DNA of 64,000 nucleotides from Pectobacterium aquaticum (GCF_003382565.3 NZ_CP086253.1:992001-1056000); one strand, 5' to 3'. Numbered from the stretch's first letter, positions 7,910 through 16,919 are shown. The notes: generated by a model from the letters alone, not told the origin. Translations and numbers: made by a program.

Positions 7910-8254
7910 TAACGTGGCGTTGGTATGCATTTGTTGTTAAGTCTTTAAAATTTCAACACAACGGTTTTATAGTGCGAACTTGTTGATATTGTTAGCATCT
8001 AATCATCGTGGTGCCTTTCCCATTTTGCTTATGCGCCAGCGATGGTGAAGTAGCGATCTTTCTCGTTCCAACTAACGAATAAATCACCGGATACCGGTAC
8101 GCTACAATCACTTACGCGATAGGCAGTTTAGCAACGGCCCGTTAAGCGAGAGCAGATGCGAGGGAGGCATGTCCGAATTGGGTTCTGAGTATTACTGTTT
8201 TTTGAATGTTATCGACACTTTTTTGAACGCTATAGTTATAGGGGAGTAAGGCGC
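7910..8254 (+). promoter_or_regulatory. pcm-nlpD intergenic region
   Basis: 345 bp with no conventional gene. It must contain the nlpD promoter, but I cannot assign boxes with confidence. Near its end is a 26-codon ORF (8169-8249) described separately, which ends 5 nt before nlpD. Confidence 0.4.
8169..8249 (+). other. Possible 26-aa leader ORF before nlpD
   Basis: ATG at 8169 has GAGG five bases upstream, within a GAGGGAGG run. The frame (MSELGSEYYCFLNVIDTFLN...) runs 26 codons and its TAA (8247-8249) falls directly after the GGGGAG that serves as the nlpD ribosome-binding site. This would couple its translation to nlpD. There is no homology that I know, so it remains a candidate only. Confidence 0.3.
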
Positions 8255-9292
8255 ATGGGAAGCCGAATGATGAATTTGCGTCACATTGCTGCTTGTACGG
8301 TGATTGTCTTAGGATTGGCGGGATGTACTAACAATAATTCCAAATCCGCACCGATCAGCAGCGTTGACGGAAATACGGGCAGCCGAGGGGGAATGTTATC
8401 TGCGCCACCATCACGCATTTCAACAGCGGGTGAAAGCGTTTCAACAACGTCCGACGGCCGAATTGTTTACAACCGCAGCTACGGCAATATTCCGAAAGGC
8501 AGCTACAGCGGCGGCAATGCCTACACGGTTAAACGGGGCGATACCCTATTTTATATCGCGTGGATTACCGGTAATGACTATAGGGATCTAGCGCAACGCA
8601 ACAATATTCCTGAACCGTACAGCTTGAATGTCGGGCAATCACTGAGCTTAGGCAGCGGATCTGGTAGCAATGCTTCGGGCGGCGGACTGACGAGTGGTGG
8701 TGGAATGTTGGCAACCACCGATGCCACCCGAGGTGGAATCCCCACGCCGCCATCAAGTGCTCAAATACAAACTACATCGGTTGATTCTCAGTCAACTAAT
8801 GCGTATTCTGGTAATCAAGGTAAACAGAATAATGTAGGTAAGATGTTACCTACGGCAGGGGCGACAACAACCGCTCCTGTTTCCGCACCAGCAACTGTTG
8901 CCAGCAGCAATATGGCTGCTGTAGGCAGTTGGCATTGGCCTGCCGATGGGAAAGTCATAGATAGTTTCTCCGCTTCTGAAGGGGGAAATAAAGGGATTGA
9001 TATCGCCGGCTCACGTGGGCAACCGATCACCGCAACCGCCAGTGGGCGCGTGGTGTATGCGGGTAATGCGCTACGTGGTTACGGAAATCTGATAATCATC
9101 AAACATAATGATGACTACCTCAGTGCCTATGCCCATAACGATACGATGCTAGTCCGTGAGCAACAAGATGTCACGGCAGGACAAAAAATCGCTACGATGG
9201 GCAGTACGGGTACCAGCTCAGTTCGCTTGCACTTTGAAATTCGTTACAAGGGGAAATCCGTAAACCCGCTGCGTTTTCTGCCGCAGCGATAA
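8255..9292 (+). CDS. nlpD: Murein hydrolase activator NlpD
   Basis: Outer-membrane lipoprotein that activates the amidase AmiC during daughter-cell separation. The signal peptide ends in a lipobox LAGC with Cys at about residue 24. A low-complexity linker is followed by a LysM peptidoglycan-binding domain (about 90-135, YTVKRGDTLFYIAWITGNDY) and a C-terminal LytM/M23 domain (about 225-345). That domain lacks the His/Asp zinc ligands (GNKGIDIAG instead of an HxGxD pattern), as in other NlpD proteins, so it is regulatory, not catalytic. An ATG at 8270 is a possible alternative start. In relatives the main rpoS promoter lies inside this gene. Confidence 0.95.
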   Translation: MGSRMMNLRHIAACTVIVLGLAGCTNNNSKSAPISSVDGNTGSRGGMLSAPPSRISTAGESVSTTSDGRIVYNRSYGNIPKGSYSGGNAYTVKRGDTLFYIAWITGNDYRDLAQRNNIPEPYSLNVGQSLSLGSGSGSNASGGGLTSGGGMLATTDATRGGIPTPPSSAQIQTTSVDSQSTNAYSGNQGKQNNVGKMLPTAGATTTAPVSAPATVASSNMAAVGSWHWPADGKVIDSFSASEGGNKGIDIAGSRGQPITATASGRVVYAGNALRGYGNLIIIKHNDDYLSAYAHNDTMLVREQQDVTAGQKIATMGSTGTSSVRLHFEIRYKGKSVNPLRFLPQR

Positions 9293-9345
9293 ATCAGGCA
9301 GAATATTTCGGTATTCTGCCAAGGGATCACGGGTAGGAGCCACTT
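9236..9345 (+). promoter_or_regulatory. rpoS mRNA leader with conserved small-RNA pairing region
   Basis: The stretch across the nlpD 3' end (for example GTTACAAGGGGAAATCCG, CCGCAGCGATAAATC) and the bases before the rpoS start (GGGATCACGGGTAGGAGCCA) match the E. coli rpoS leader, where DsrA, RprA and ArcZ with Hfq open an inhibitory stem. Between them the spacer differs and contains a hairpin, GGCAGAATA (9297-9305) with TATTCTGCC (9312-9320). Conservation is from memory of the E. coli sequence; sRNA pairing here is inferred. Confidence 0.65.
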
Positions 9346-10338
9346 ATGAGCCAAAGTACGCTGAAAGTTAACGAGTTACATGAAGATACCGATTTCGAAG
9401 AAAATGGACTTGACGTTTTTGACGATAAAGCGCTGGCAGAGGAAGATACCAATGATAATGACTCAGCGGAAGACGAGCTGTTATCACAAGGGGTCCCACA
9501 GCGTGTCCTTGACGCAACCCAACTCTATTTGGGAGAGATCGGCTATTCGCCACTTTTAACCGCAGAAGAAGAAGTCTATTTCGCACGACGCGCGTTGCGT
9601 GGCGATGTCCCATCGCGCCGCCGTATGATCGAGAGTAACCTGCGGCTGGTGGTGAAAATTGCCCGCCGTTACAACAATCGTGGTCTGGCGTTGCTGGATC
9701 TGATTGAAGAGGGGAACCTCGGCCTGATCCGTGCGGTTGAAAAATTCGATCCAGAAAGAGGATTTCGTTTTTCAACCTACGCAACCTGGTGGATTAGACA
9801 AACGATAGAACGGGCGATTATGAATCAAACCCGTACCATCCGTTTGCCGATTCACATTGTCAAAGAACTCAACGTTTATTTGCGCACTGCGCGCGAGCTG
9901 TCTCACAAACTGGATCACGAGCCGAGTGCGGAAGAAATCGCCGAACAGCTTGATAAGCCCGTTGATGACGTCAACCGCATGCTGCGCCTGAATGAACGAA
10001 TTACTTCCGTCGATACCCCTCTGGGTGGTGATTCGGAAAAAGCGTTGCTGGATATTCTAGCAGACGAAAAAAATAACGGACCTGAAGACACTACTCAGGA
10101 TAACGATATGAAGCAGAATATCGTTAAATGGTTGTTTGAGCTGAATGCCAAACAGCGTGAGGTGTTGGCGCGTCGTTTCGGCCTGTTAGGGTACGAAGCG
10201 GCTACGCTCGAAGATGTGGGTCGTGAAATCGGCTTAACGCGTGAACGTGTTCGCCAGATTCAAGTTGAAGGCCTACGCCGCCTGCGGGAAATTTTGCAGG
10301 TTCAGGGGCTGAGCATTGAAGAACTGTTTCGTGAATAA
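9346..10338 (+). CDS. rpoS: RNA polymerase sigma factor RpoS (sigma-38)
   Basis: Master sigma factor of stationary phase and general stress. The 330-aa product has region 1.2 (QLYLGEIGYSPLLTAEEE), region 2 with DLIEEGNLGLIRAVEKFD and the -10-recognising RGFRFSTYATWWIRQTIERA (about 145-165), region 3 (RLPIHIVKELN) and the region 4 helix-turn-helix TLEDVGREIGLTRERVRQIQ (about 285-305). The ribosome-binding site TAGGAG is 7 nt upstream. It is intact, with no internal stop or frameshift. nlpD-rpoS order is standard for gamma-proteobacteria. Confidence 0.98.
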   Translation: MSQSTLKVNELHEDTDFEENGLDVFDDKALAEEDTNDNDSAEDELLSQGVPQRVLDATQLYLGEIGYSPLLTAEEEVYFARRALRGDVPSRRRMIESNLRLVVKIARRYNNRGLALLDLIEEGNLGLIRAVEKFDPERGFRFSTYATWWIRQTIERAIMNQTRTIRLPIHIVKELNVYLRTARELSHKLDHEPSAEEIAEQLDKPVDDVNRMLRLNERITSVDTPLGGDSEKALLDILADEKNNGPEDTTQDNDMKQNIVKWLFELNAKQREVLARRFGLLGYEAATLEDVGREIGLTRERVRQIQVEGLRRLREILQVQGLSIEELFRE

Positions 10339-10381
10339 TTCGTGACGAGTTACTGATGTTTTGAAATAAACGTCTTGAAAT

Positions 10382-10411
10382 AAAAAATGGTGGGTTTCCC
10401 CACCATTTTTT
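10382..10411. terminator. rpoS terminator
   Basis: Stem TGGTGGG/CCCACCA with a TTTC loop, flanked by six A on the left and six T on the right, 43 nt after the rpoS stop. The symmetric A/T flanks let it work for rpoS and for convergent proS. Confidence 0.9.
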
Positions 10412-10456
10412 ATGCCTGTATTTGCCCTCTCGGGTGAAAGGGCGGTTCGGCGGCAA

Positions 10457-12175
10457 TTAGCGGATGATATTCGCCAGCAGGAAATCGACGATTTCGCTGG
10501 TTTTAATCATTTGCTTTTCACCGACCCGGCGGTTCTTATATTCAATCTCTTCGCTATCCAGATTGCGATCGCCAATGACGATGGTATGCGGTACGCCAAT
10601 CAACTCCATATCGGCGAACATCACGCCCGGACGCTCTTTACGGTCATCAAGCAGAACTTCAATGCCTTTAGCGCGCAACTGCTGGTAGATATCCTCAGCC
10701 ACTTCCTTCACGCGGAAAGATTTGTGCATATTCATTGGCAGAATAGCGACGTGGAAAGGTGCAATCGCATCTGGCCAGATGATGCCACGTTCGTCATGGT
10801 TTTGCTCAATCGCCGCTGCGACAACGCGCGTCACACCAATACCGTAGCAACCCATCGTCAGCGTCTGGTTGCGGCCATCTTCACCTTGAACTGTCGCTTT
10901 CAACGCTTCAGAATACTTGCCGCCCAGTTGGAAAATATGGCCGACTTCGATACCGCGTTTAATTTGTAGTGTGCCTTTACCGTCTGGACTGATGTCGCCT
11001 TCAACCACGTTACGGATGTCTGCAACCTGCGGCAGGGTAACGTCACGTTCCCAGTTGATGCCAAAATAGTGTTTGCCATCAATGTTTGCGCCAGCGCTGA
11101 AATCGCTCATCGCCGCAACGGTACGATCGACAACGACAGGAATCGACAATTTGACTGGGCCAAGTGAACCTGGGCCTGCACCGATAGTTGCACGAATCTC
11201 TTCTTCTGTTGCGAACGTCAGCGGGCTGGCAACCTGAGCAATTTTCTCAGCCTTTATTTCGTTAAGTTCATGATCGCCGCGAACCAACAACGCAACCAAT
11301 TTATGGCCGCTTTCTTCCGTTGCTTTAACCAGCAGCGTCTTCACGGTTTTTTCTACTGGCAACGTAAACTGCTCAACCAGCTCGGCGATGGTCTTGGCAT
11401 TTGGCGTATCAACCAGACGCAACTCTTCCGTCGCTTCAGCGCGGCCTAACTTCGGCGCGACAGCTTCTGCCAGTTCAATGTTTGCTGCGTAGTCGGATTC
11501 CGTTGAGAAAACGATATCGTCTTCGCCGCTGGTCGCCAGCACCTGAAACTCATGGGAGGCATTGCCCCCGATAGAACCGGTATCTGCCTGAACAGCTCTG
11601 AAATCCAGATCCATACGGCTGAAAATCTTGCTGTAAGCGGCGTACATCGCGTCGTAAGTGACCTGCAACGATTCCTGAGAGGTATGGAAAGAGTAGGCGT
11701 CTTTCATCAGGAATTCACGTGAGCGCATGACGCCAAAACGCGGGCGCACTTCATCGCGGAATTTGGTTTGAATCTGGAAGAAATTCAGCGGCAGCTGTTT
11801 ATAAGAGCTAATTTCATTACGAATCAGGTCGGTAATCACTTCTTCGTGTGTTGGGCCGAGCACAAATGGGCGCTCACCACGATCGACAAAGCGCAGCAGT
11901 TCTGGGCCATATTGATCCCAACGTCCACTTTCCACCCATAAGTCGGCAGGCTGAACAACGGGCATGGAAACTTCAATCGCGCCAGCGTTGTTCATCTCTT
12001 CGCGCACGATATTTTCAACTTTTCTCAAAACACGCAAACCGGTCGGCAACCAGGTGTAAAGACCTGAGGCCAGTTTACGAATCATTCCTGCCCGGAGCAT
12101 CAACTGATGGCTGATGACTTCTGCATCGGCTGGCGTCTCCTTGAGTGTGGAGAGCATGTATTGGCTAGTACGCAT
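10457..12175 (-). CDS. proS: Prolyl-tRNA synthetase
   Basis: Class II synthetase charging tRNA-Pro. At 572 aa it is the bacterial type with the editing domain inserted between catalytic motifs 2 and 3 (about residues 225-405). Catalytic-core features include TGLRVLRKVENIVREEM (motif 1), FRDEVRPRFGVMRSREFLMKD (motif 2) and GCYGIGVTRVVAAAIEQ (motif 3 with its Arg). The C-terminal anticodon-binding domain starts near 470 and has DDRKERPGVMFADMELIGVP. It is convergent with rpoS and followed on its strand by trmO's neighbour block, as in E. coli proS-tsaA-rcsF. Confidence 0.97.
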   Translation of the reverse strand: MRTSQYMLSTLKETPADAEVISHQLMLRAGMIRKLASGLYTWLPTGLRVLRKVENIVREEMNNAGAIEVSMPVVQPADLWVESGRWDQYGPELLRFVDRGERPFVLGPTHEEVITDLIRNEISSYKQLPLNFFQIQTKFRDEVRPRFGVMRSREFLMKDAYSFHTSQESLQVTYDAMYAAYSKIFSRMDLDFRAVQADTGSIGGNASHEFQVLATSGEDDIVFSTESDYAANIELAEAVAPKLGRAEATEELRLVDTPNAKTIAELVEQFTLPVEKTVKTLLVKATEESGHKLVALLVRGDHELNEIKAEKIAQVASPLTFATEEEIRATIGAGPGSLGPVKLSIPVVVDRTVAAMSDFSAGANIDGKHYFGINWERDVTLPQVADIRNVVEGDISPDGKGTLQIKRGIEVGHIFQLGGKYSEALKATVQGEDGRNQTLTMGCYGIGVTRVVAAAIEQNHDERGIIWPDAIAPFHVAILPMNMHKSFRVKEVAEDIYQQLRAKGIEVLLDDRKERPGVMFADMELIGVPHTIVIGDRNLDSEEIEYKNRRVGEKQMIKTSEIVDFLLANIIR

Positions 12176-12320
12176 GGGGTTTTAGTTCCGTTAGAACGAC
12201 AAGTAGCATAGGGCTGCCGTGCAGCCGAAGGCACATAAAAAGTGGCTTAGTTTACCAGCGTGGACGACGTGTCAAAAGAGAGCAGGGACAATTTTAGAAT
12301 ATATTGCTGTGGTTCGTGTA

Positions 12321-13037
12321 TTAACACGTGTGTGACGGGTCGAGACTCAACACTTCGGTTTGTTCTTCGCAGACGCGCCAGCGCACATTGAACTGCAATA
12401 GCAAAACGGCGTATTCCCGCGTGGTATTTTCCCCTTTACGGTAGGCGGGGCGCGGATCCTGCGCCAATACCTGCGAGATAAAGCGTTTCAAATGGGGATA
12501 TTTCTTGTGGTGTTCTGCGATCTGGCTTTCTGCGAGGGCGGAAAAAACTACCGGCATCGCGGCATCGGGTGCCATTTGGGCAAAACCCGCTCGCGCCTGA
12601 GGATGGCTTTCTGCAAAGGGTAGGTAAGGTTTAATATCGACGACCGGTGTGCCATCGACCAGATCAAGACTGCCTAAGTCGAGTGTAATCGCATCGCCTT
12701 TTGCTCGGATGCCTTTTAATTCAACTAGCGACATGCCAACAGGATTGGGACGGAAGGTGGAACGCGTAGCGAAAACGCCCGTACGGGTGTTTCCTCCAAG
12801 ACGCGGTGGTCGAACTGTCGGACGCCAGCCGCCTTCCATCGTTTGGTGAAAAATGAACAATATCCAAATATGGCTGAAATCTTCCAGCCCCCGCACGCAG
12901 TCCGCCTGATTGTACGGTGGTAATAGCTGAAGCTCTCCGCCTCCATCTTCAATCAGGCCCGGTTGCCGCGGAATGGCAAACTTTTCTTTATACGGTGAGC
13001 GGATAATCCCGATCTGATTGAAAACAAATGGACTCAT
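12321..13037 (-). CDS. trmO: tRNA m6t6A37 methyltransferase TrmO
   Basis: Methylates N6-threonylcarbamoyladenosine at position 37 of certain tRNA-Thr molecules (family formerly TsaA/YaeB, a SAM-dependent beta-barrel enzyme). The ATG at 13037 gives 238 aa, close to E. coli (235). Diagnostic segments are GIIRSPYKEKFAIPRQPGL near the start, HQTMEGGWRPTVRPPRLGG (about 68-86), the FATRSTFRPNPVGMSLVEL block and LVDGTPVVDIKPYLPFAES. Its ATG overlaps the rcsF stop in an ATGA, so it is coupled to rcsF. A longer frame upstream has no family support. Confidence 0.95.
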   Translation of the reverse strand: MSPFVFNQIGIIRSPYKEKFAIPRQPGLIEDGGGELQLLPPYNQADCVRGLEDFSHIWILFIFHQTMEGGWRPTVRPPRLGGNTRTGVFATRSTFRPNPVGMSLVELKGIRAKGDAITLDLGSLDLVDGTPVVDIKPYLPFAESHPQARAGFAQMAPDAAMPVVFSALAESQIAEHHKKYPHLKRFISQVLAQDPRPAYRKGENTTREYAVLLLQFNVRWRVCEEQTEVLSLDPSHTC

Positions 13038-13444
13038 TGTGCAGAGACTTTCAGTGCAGTGCCTTGGCAAACGACCTGGCTGTAGCAACCTGCTACGCCG
13101 CTGACGGTTTGGCATTCATGCAGTAAAACTGCATTGGCTTTCATTGCGGTTGCGCGGTTTTGCATTCTTTTACGCGCATTTGCCGTGTTAGGGGGAGAGT
13201 CCTGAGCGCTGACCTGACATGAGGAGCCTGAAACTTCGCCCATATCACGGAAAGGTTTACCGACTAATTCTTCTGCACTTTTATATAACACCGCTGGTGT
13301 CGGGCGTGCCGCTGGCTTCGGTTTAGGCGCAGGTTCTACAGTTTTGGTTTCAATAGCGGGTTGAGGTGCCGGTGCCGGTGGCTTCTGAAATAAAGAACAG
13401 CCTGTCAGCGACATGGCCAACAATATAAAGGGAACAGCACGCAT
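13034..13444 (-). CDS. rcsF: Outer-membrane stress sensor lipoprotein RcsF
   Basis: Senses envelope damage and activates the Rcs phosphorelay by relieving IgaA inhibition. A 136-aa lipoprotein: lipobox LTGC with Cys16, a Pro/Lys/Ala-rich disordered linker (about 20-50) that threads through outer-membrane porins in E. coli, and a globular domain with EELVGKPFRDMGEVSGSSC. The four cysteines that form the two disulfides are all present (GSSC, HEC, AGC and VVC). It is followed by the overlapping trmO. Confidence 0.96.
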   Translation of the reverse strand: MRAVPFILLAMSLTGCSLFQKPPAPAPQPAIETKTVEPAPKPKPAARPTPAVLYKSAEELVGKPFRDMGEVSGSSCQVSAQDSPPNTANARKRMQNRATAMKANAVLLHECQTVSGVAGCYSQVVCQGTALKVSAQ

Positions 13445-13505
13445 TAAGGATTCCTCTGCTTTTTCTCAAAGAGCGGGTATTGAAGCAAGCAATTGCACAA
13501 ATAAC

Positions 13506-13527
13506 AAGACGGGCCGTAGCCCGTCTT
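13506..13527 (-). terminator. metNIQ operon terminator
   Basis: AAGACGGGC and GCCCGTCTT form a perfect 9-bp stem with a CGTA loop, 36 nt after the metQ stop. The minus-strand transcript continues UUGUUAU, a modest U-run. Confidence 0.7.
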
Positions 13528-13562
13528 AACAATATCTTTTAATTAAACGCGTTAGGATGGGA

Positions 13563-14378
13563 TTACCAGCCTTTCACTGCGCCGCCATTAAAAATTTTAT
13601 TTGCTGCGTCATTTACTGCGTCAGACTGATAAGCCTGAACGAATTTCTTCACATTTTCAGCGTCTTTATTGTCTTCGCGTGAAACCAACAGGTTTACATA
13701 CGGAGAGTCTTTCTCTTCAACAAACAGGCCATCTTTGGTCGGCGTCAGGTTAATCTGGCTAGCGTAAGTGGTGTTGATTACCGCCAGCGCGATTTGTGCA
13801 TCATCTAAAGAACGTGGCAGCTGCGGCGCTTCCAGCTCAACCAGTTTGATGTTTTTCGGGTTTTCGGTCACATCCAGTACGGTTGGCAGCAGACCAACGT
13901 TGTCTTTCAGTTTAATCAAGCCGACTTTTTGCAGCAGCAGCAGAGAGCGGCCCAGATTGGTCGGATCGTTTGGCAGTGCAACTTGGGCGCCATCTTGAAG
14001 CTCATTCAGCGATGTGATTTTTTTGGAATAACCCGCAATTGGGTAAACAAAGCTGTTGCCAACAGAAACCAGTTTATAACCACGATCTTTGATCTGTTGA
14101 TCCAGATAAGGTTTGTGCTGGAAGGCATTCAGGTCGATGTCACCTTTGCTCAGGGCTTCATTTGGCAAAACGTAGTCGTTGAATGTAACTAATTCAACGT
14201 CCAGACCGTATTTGTCTTTCGCCACTTTCTGCGCGATTTCAGCAACCTGTTGCTCCGCGCCAACAATAACGCCGACTTTAATATGATTAGGATTCTTTTC
14301 TTCCTGACCACATCCCGCTAGCGCCAGAGCACCAATAAGTGCGCCAATGGTCGCAATAGATTTCAGTTTAATCGCCAT
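13563..14378 (-). CDS. metQ: Methionine ABC transporter, substrate-binding lipoprotein
   Basis: Binds D- or L-methionine in the periplasm and delivers it to MetNI. The 271-aa product has a lipobox LAGC with Cys23 and the NlpA/MetQ family signature: IKVGVIVGAEQQVAEIAQKV, FNDYVLPNEALSKGDIDLNAFQH and VALPNDPTNLGRSLLLLQKVGLI. It is last in metN-metI-metQ and the downstream hairpin ends the unit. The 67-nt spacer before it contains no gene. Confidence 0.95.
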   Translation of the reverse strand: MAIKLKSIATIGALIGALALAGCGQEEKNPNHIKVGVIVGAEQQVAEIAQKVAKDKYGLDVELVTFNDYVLPNEALSKGDIDLNAFQHKPYLDQQIKDRGYKLVSVGNSFVYPIAGYSKKITSLNELQDGAQVALPNDPTNLGRSLLLLQKVGLIKLKDNVGLLPTVLDVTENPKNIKLVELEAPQLPRSLDDAQIALAVINTTYASQINLTPTKDGLFVEEKDSPYVNLLVSREDNKDAENVKKFVQAYQSDAVNDAANKIFNGGAVKGW

Positions 14379-14445
14379 ATCCTAACCCCTAATTAATTAT
14401 TCTCTTGGCAGATGCCTGTATGGCAAATGCGTATTGTGATGATGA

Positions 14446-15099
14446 CTACTTGTGTGTGACAGCTTTTACTGCCCTGTCGCCGCAGAATTGAATCAGGTAA
14501 ACCAAAACAACCAGTAATATTAATACCGTATTCATGACCGTCGCGTTATAACCAATATAACCATACTGATAACCAATTTGACCTAAGCCGCCTGCGCCCA
14601 CGGCTCCACCCATAGCAGAATAGCCTACGAGCGTAATTAGCGTGATGGTTGCGGCATTAATGAGTCCCGGTAATGCTTCCGGCAGCAATATTTTTCTGAT
14701 GATTTGCATTGGCGTCGCACCCATTGCACGAGCGGCTTCGATCAGGCCAGTAGGAATTTCAAGCAGCGCATTTTCCACCATGCGGGCAATAAACGGCGCT
14801 GCACCTACGGTGAGGGGAACGATAGCCGCTTGCAGGCCAATAGAGGTTCCGACAATGATGCGGGTAAAAGGAATCATCCACACCAGTAAAATAATGAATG
14901 GAATCGAGCGGAAAATGTTTACCAGTGCAGAAACGGTTCGGTAGAGTTTTGGGTTGGCGATGATTTGCCCCGGACGTGTGGTATACAACAAAACGCCTAC
15001 GGGTAAGCCAAGCACAAAGCCAAAGAAACCAGAAACGAACGTCATCGCGACGGTTTCCCATACTCCCTTAGCCATTAACCACATCATTGCTTCAGACAT
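14446..15099 (-). CDS. metI: Methionine ABC transporter, permease
   Basis: Inner-membrane permease of the MetNIQ uptake system. The ATG at 15099 (protein start MSEAMMWLMAKGVWETVAMT) gives 217 aa, exactly the E. coli length. Five membrane segments surround the EAA loop IPTGLIEAARAMGATPMQII. The start overlaps the end of metN by 8 nt. The frame is open for 63 more codons upstream inside metN, which is coincidental. Confidence 0.96.
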   Translation of the reverse strand: MSEAMMWLMAKGVWETVAMTFVSGFFGFVLGLPVGVLLYTTRPGQIIANPKLYRTVSALVNIFRSIPFIILLVWMIPFTRIIVGTSIGLQAAIVPLTVGAAPFIARMVENALLEIPTGLIEAARAMGATPMQIIRKILLPEALPGLINAATITLITLVGYSAMGGAVGAGGLGQIGYQYGYIGYNATVMNTVLILLVVLVYLIQFCGDRAVKAVTHK

Positions 15100-16123
15100 A
15101 ACCCAGAACCTCAATTGTAACGTGACTTTTCTGCAGGAATTGGATTGCGGCTTTGATATCCGCATCGTTACCGTGCATTTCTGCCAGCATGATGCCGAAC
15201 TTGACGCCACCGGCATAATCCATCTGGGCGCTGATAATGTTGTTGTTGATGCTAAAGCGTCGGGCAACCTCGGACAGCAGCGGAGCATCCACCGATTTAC
15301 CCGTAAATTCCATCCGTAATAATGGCGTGGTATCTGGGCGATAGTCAGGGGACAGACGGGCGAGGTAATCGTCAGGGATATCCAGGTGCAACGTTGACTG
15401 AATGAATTTCTGCGCCAGCGGCGTTTTCGGGTGTGAGAAGACTTCGCTTACGGTGTCTTGCTCGATGAGTCGCCCATCGCTGATCACCGCAACCTGATCG
15501 CAAATGCGTTTCACCACATCCATTTCATGGGTAATAAGAAGAATGGTTAGGCCGAGACGGCGATTGATGTCTTTCAGTAATTCGAGAATCGAGCGCGTTG
15601 TTGCAGGATCTAATGCACTGGTTGCTTCGTCACATAGTAGAACTTTAGGATTGCTCGCCAACGCACGGGCAATAGCGACGCGCTGCTTTTGCCCGCCGGA
15701 CAAATTGGCTGGATAGACATCGTGCTTATCTGCCAGACCAACCAGCTCCAACAACTCGTTGACTCGTTTGATGATGTCGGCTTTCGGCGTGTTATCCAAT
15801 TCCAGCGGTAGCGAAATGTTGCCAAAAACGGTGCGCGAAGCGAGCAGGTTGAAATGTTGGAAAATCATGCCAATTTGACGGCGTGCGCGCGTCAATTGGC
15901 TATCTGACAACTGAGTCAATTCTTGCCCATCTACCAGAACTTTCCCTTCTGTCGGTCGCTCCAATAAATTGACGCAGCGGATCAATGTACTTTTACCTGC
16001 GCCCGATGCGCCGATAACGCCATAAATTTGTCCAGTGGGAACATGAAGGCTGACATCAGCAAGCGCGGTAATTGTCCGCCCGTTCTGCTGGAAAACCTTA
16101 GTAATATTAGAAAGTTCAATCAT
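15092..16123 (-). CDS. metN: Methionine ABC transporter, ATP-binding protein
   Basis: ATPase of MetNIQ. 343 aa: Walker A GASGAGKST (about 38-46), signature LSGGQKQRVAIARAL, Walker B with CDEATSALDP, and a C-terminal NIL/ACT-like domain (about 265-343) which in E. coli binds methionine and causes trans-inhibition of transport. It is the first gene of the operon; MetJ-box-like octamers about 70-90 bp upstream indicate repression by MetJ with S-adenosylmethionine. Confidence 0.97.
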   Translation of the reverse strand: MIELSNITKVFQQNGRTITALADVSLHVPTGQIYGVIGASGAGKSTLIRCVNLLERPTEGKVLVDGQELTQLSDSQLTRARRQIGMIFQHFNLLASRTVFGNISLPLELDNTPKADIIKRVNELLELVGLADKHDVYPANLSGGQKQRVAIARALASNPKVLLCDEATSALDPATTRSILELLKDINRRLGLTILLITHEMDVVKRICDQVAVISDGRLIEQDTVSEVFSHPKTPLAQKFIQSTLHLDIPDDYLARLSPDYRPDTTPLLRMEFTGKSVDAPLLSEVARRFSINNNIISAQMDYAGGVKFGIMLAEMHGNDADIKAAIQFLQKSHVTIEVLGYV

Positions 16124-16186
16124 ATTTTTTTATCGTGAGTGCCTATGGCTGGATAAATCAGTTTCTGAATTAACAGAATATGAAAT

Positions 16187-16210
16187 GGATGTTAGGGCGT
16201 CTAGACGTCT
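16187..16210 (-). promoter_or_regulatory. MetJ operator upstream of metN
   Basis: Adjacent octamers GGATGTTA, GGGCGTCT and AGACGTCT; the last is a perfect match to the met-box consensus AGACGTCT and the middle one matches 6 of 8. MetJ binds two or more tandem 8-bp boxes, so this is a strong operator for metNIQ. It lies in the divergent region with gmhB. Confidence 0.85.
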
Positions 16211-16302
16211 AAGTCAATCGGGATTGTCATGGCTCTGCATTCTCCCTCTCGGCGAAAACATGCGATACTACCGCGTAATTTAGGCATTCAGGAGCAAAGT
16301 CA

Positions 16303-16866
16303 GTGGCACAAAGCGTTCCAGCAGTTTTTCTTGATCGTGACGGCACGATCAATGTCGATCACGGTTATGTTCATGACATTGACCATTTTCAATTTATTGA
16401 CGGTGTCATTGACGCCATGCGAGAGCTGAAGAGCATGGGGTTCGCGCTGGTTGTGGTGACTAATCAGTCCGGCATTGCCCGCGGTAAGTTTACAGAAGAT
16501 CAGTTTATGCAACTGACGGAGTGGATGGACTGGTCGCTGGCCGATCGTGGTGTTGATCTGGATGGCATCTATTTTTGTCCGCATCACCCTGAAGCTGGGG
16601 AAGGTGAGTATCGCCAGAGTTGTGATTGCCGTAAGCCTGAGCCGGGCATGCTGCTTTCTGCACAGCGTGAGTTGAACATTGATATGGCAGCTTCTTATAT
16701 GGTGGGAGACAAATTAGAGGATATTCAGGCTGCAATGGGTGCTGGTATAGGAAAAAAACTGCTGGTTCGTACTGGTAAACCCGTCACTGAGCAAGGCGAA
16801 GCACTGGCTGATGGTGTGCTGGAAAGCCTCGCAGACCTGCCAAAATGGATAAAAACGCGCAGTTAA
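16303..16866 (+). CDS. gmhB: D-glycero-beta-D-manno-heptose 1,7-bisphosphate 7-phosphatase
   Basis: Removes the 7-phosphate in ADP-heptose synthesis for the lipopolysaccharide core. A 187-aa HAD-superfamily enzyme with nucleophile motif FLDRDGTIN (Asp11/Asp13), VVTNQSGIARG, the zinc-binding CPHHP...CDCRKP loop (about 92-112) and VGDKLEDIQAA. The start is GTG at 16303, giving the E. coli-like N-terminus MAQSVPAVFLDRDGT. In E. coli gmhB also lies directly upstream of an rRNA operon (rrnH). Confidence 0.95.
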   Translation: MAQSVPAVFLDRDGTINVDHGYVHDIDHFQFIDGVIDAMRELKSMGFALVVVTNQSGIARGKFTEDQFMQLTEWMDWSLADRGVDLDGIYFCPHHPEAGEGEYRQSCDCRKPEPGMLLSAQRELNIDMAASYMVGDKLEDIQAAMGAGIGKKLLVRTGKPVTEQGEALADGVLESLADLPKWIKTRS

Positions 16867-16919
16867 CAAGCGGAACGAATGAAAGATGCGCAAACAGAAA
16901 AAAAGTTTACGAGATTTGC

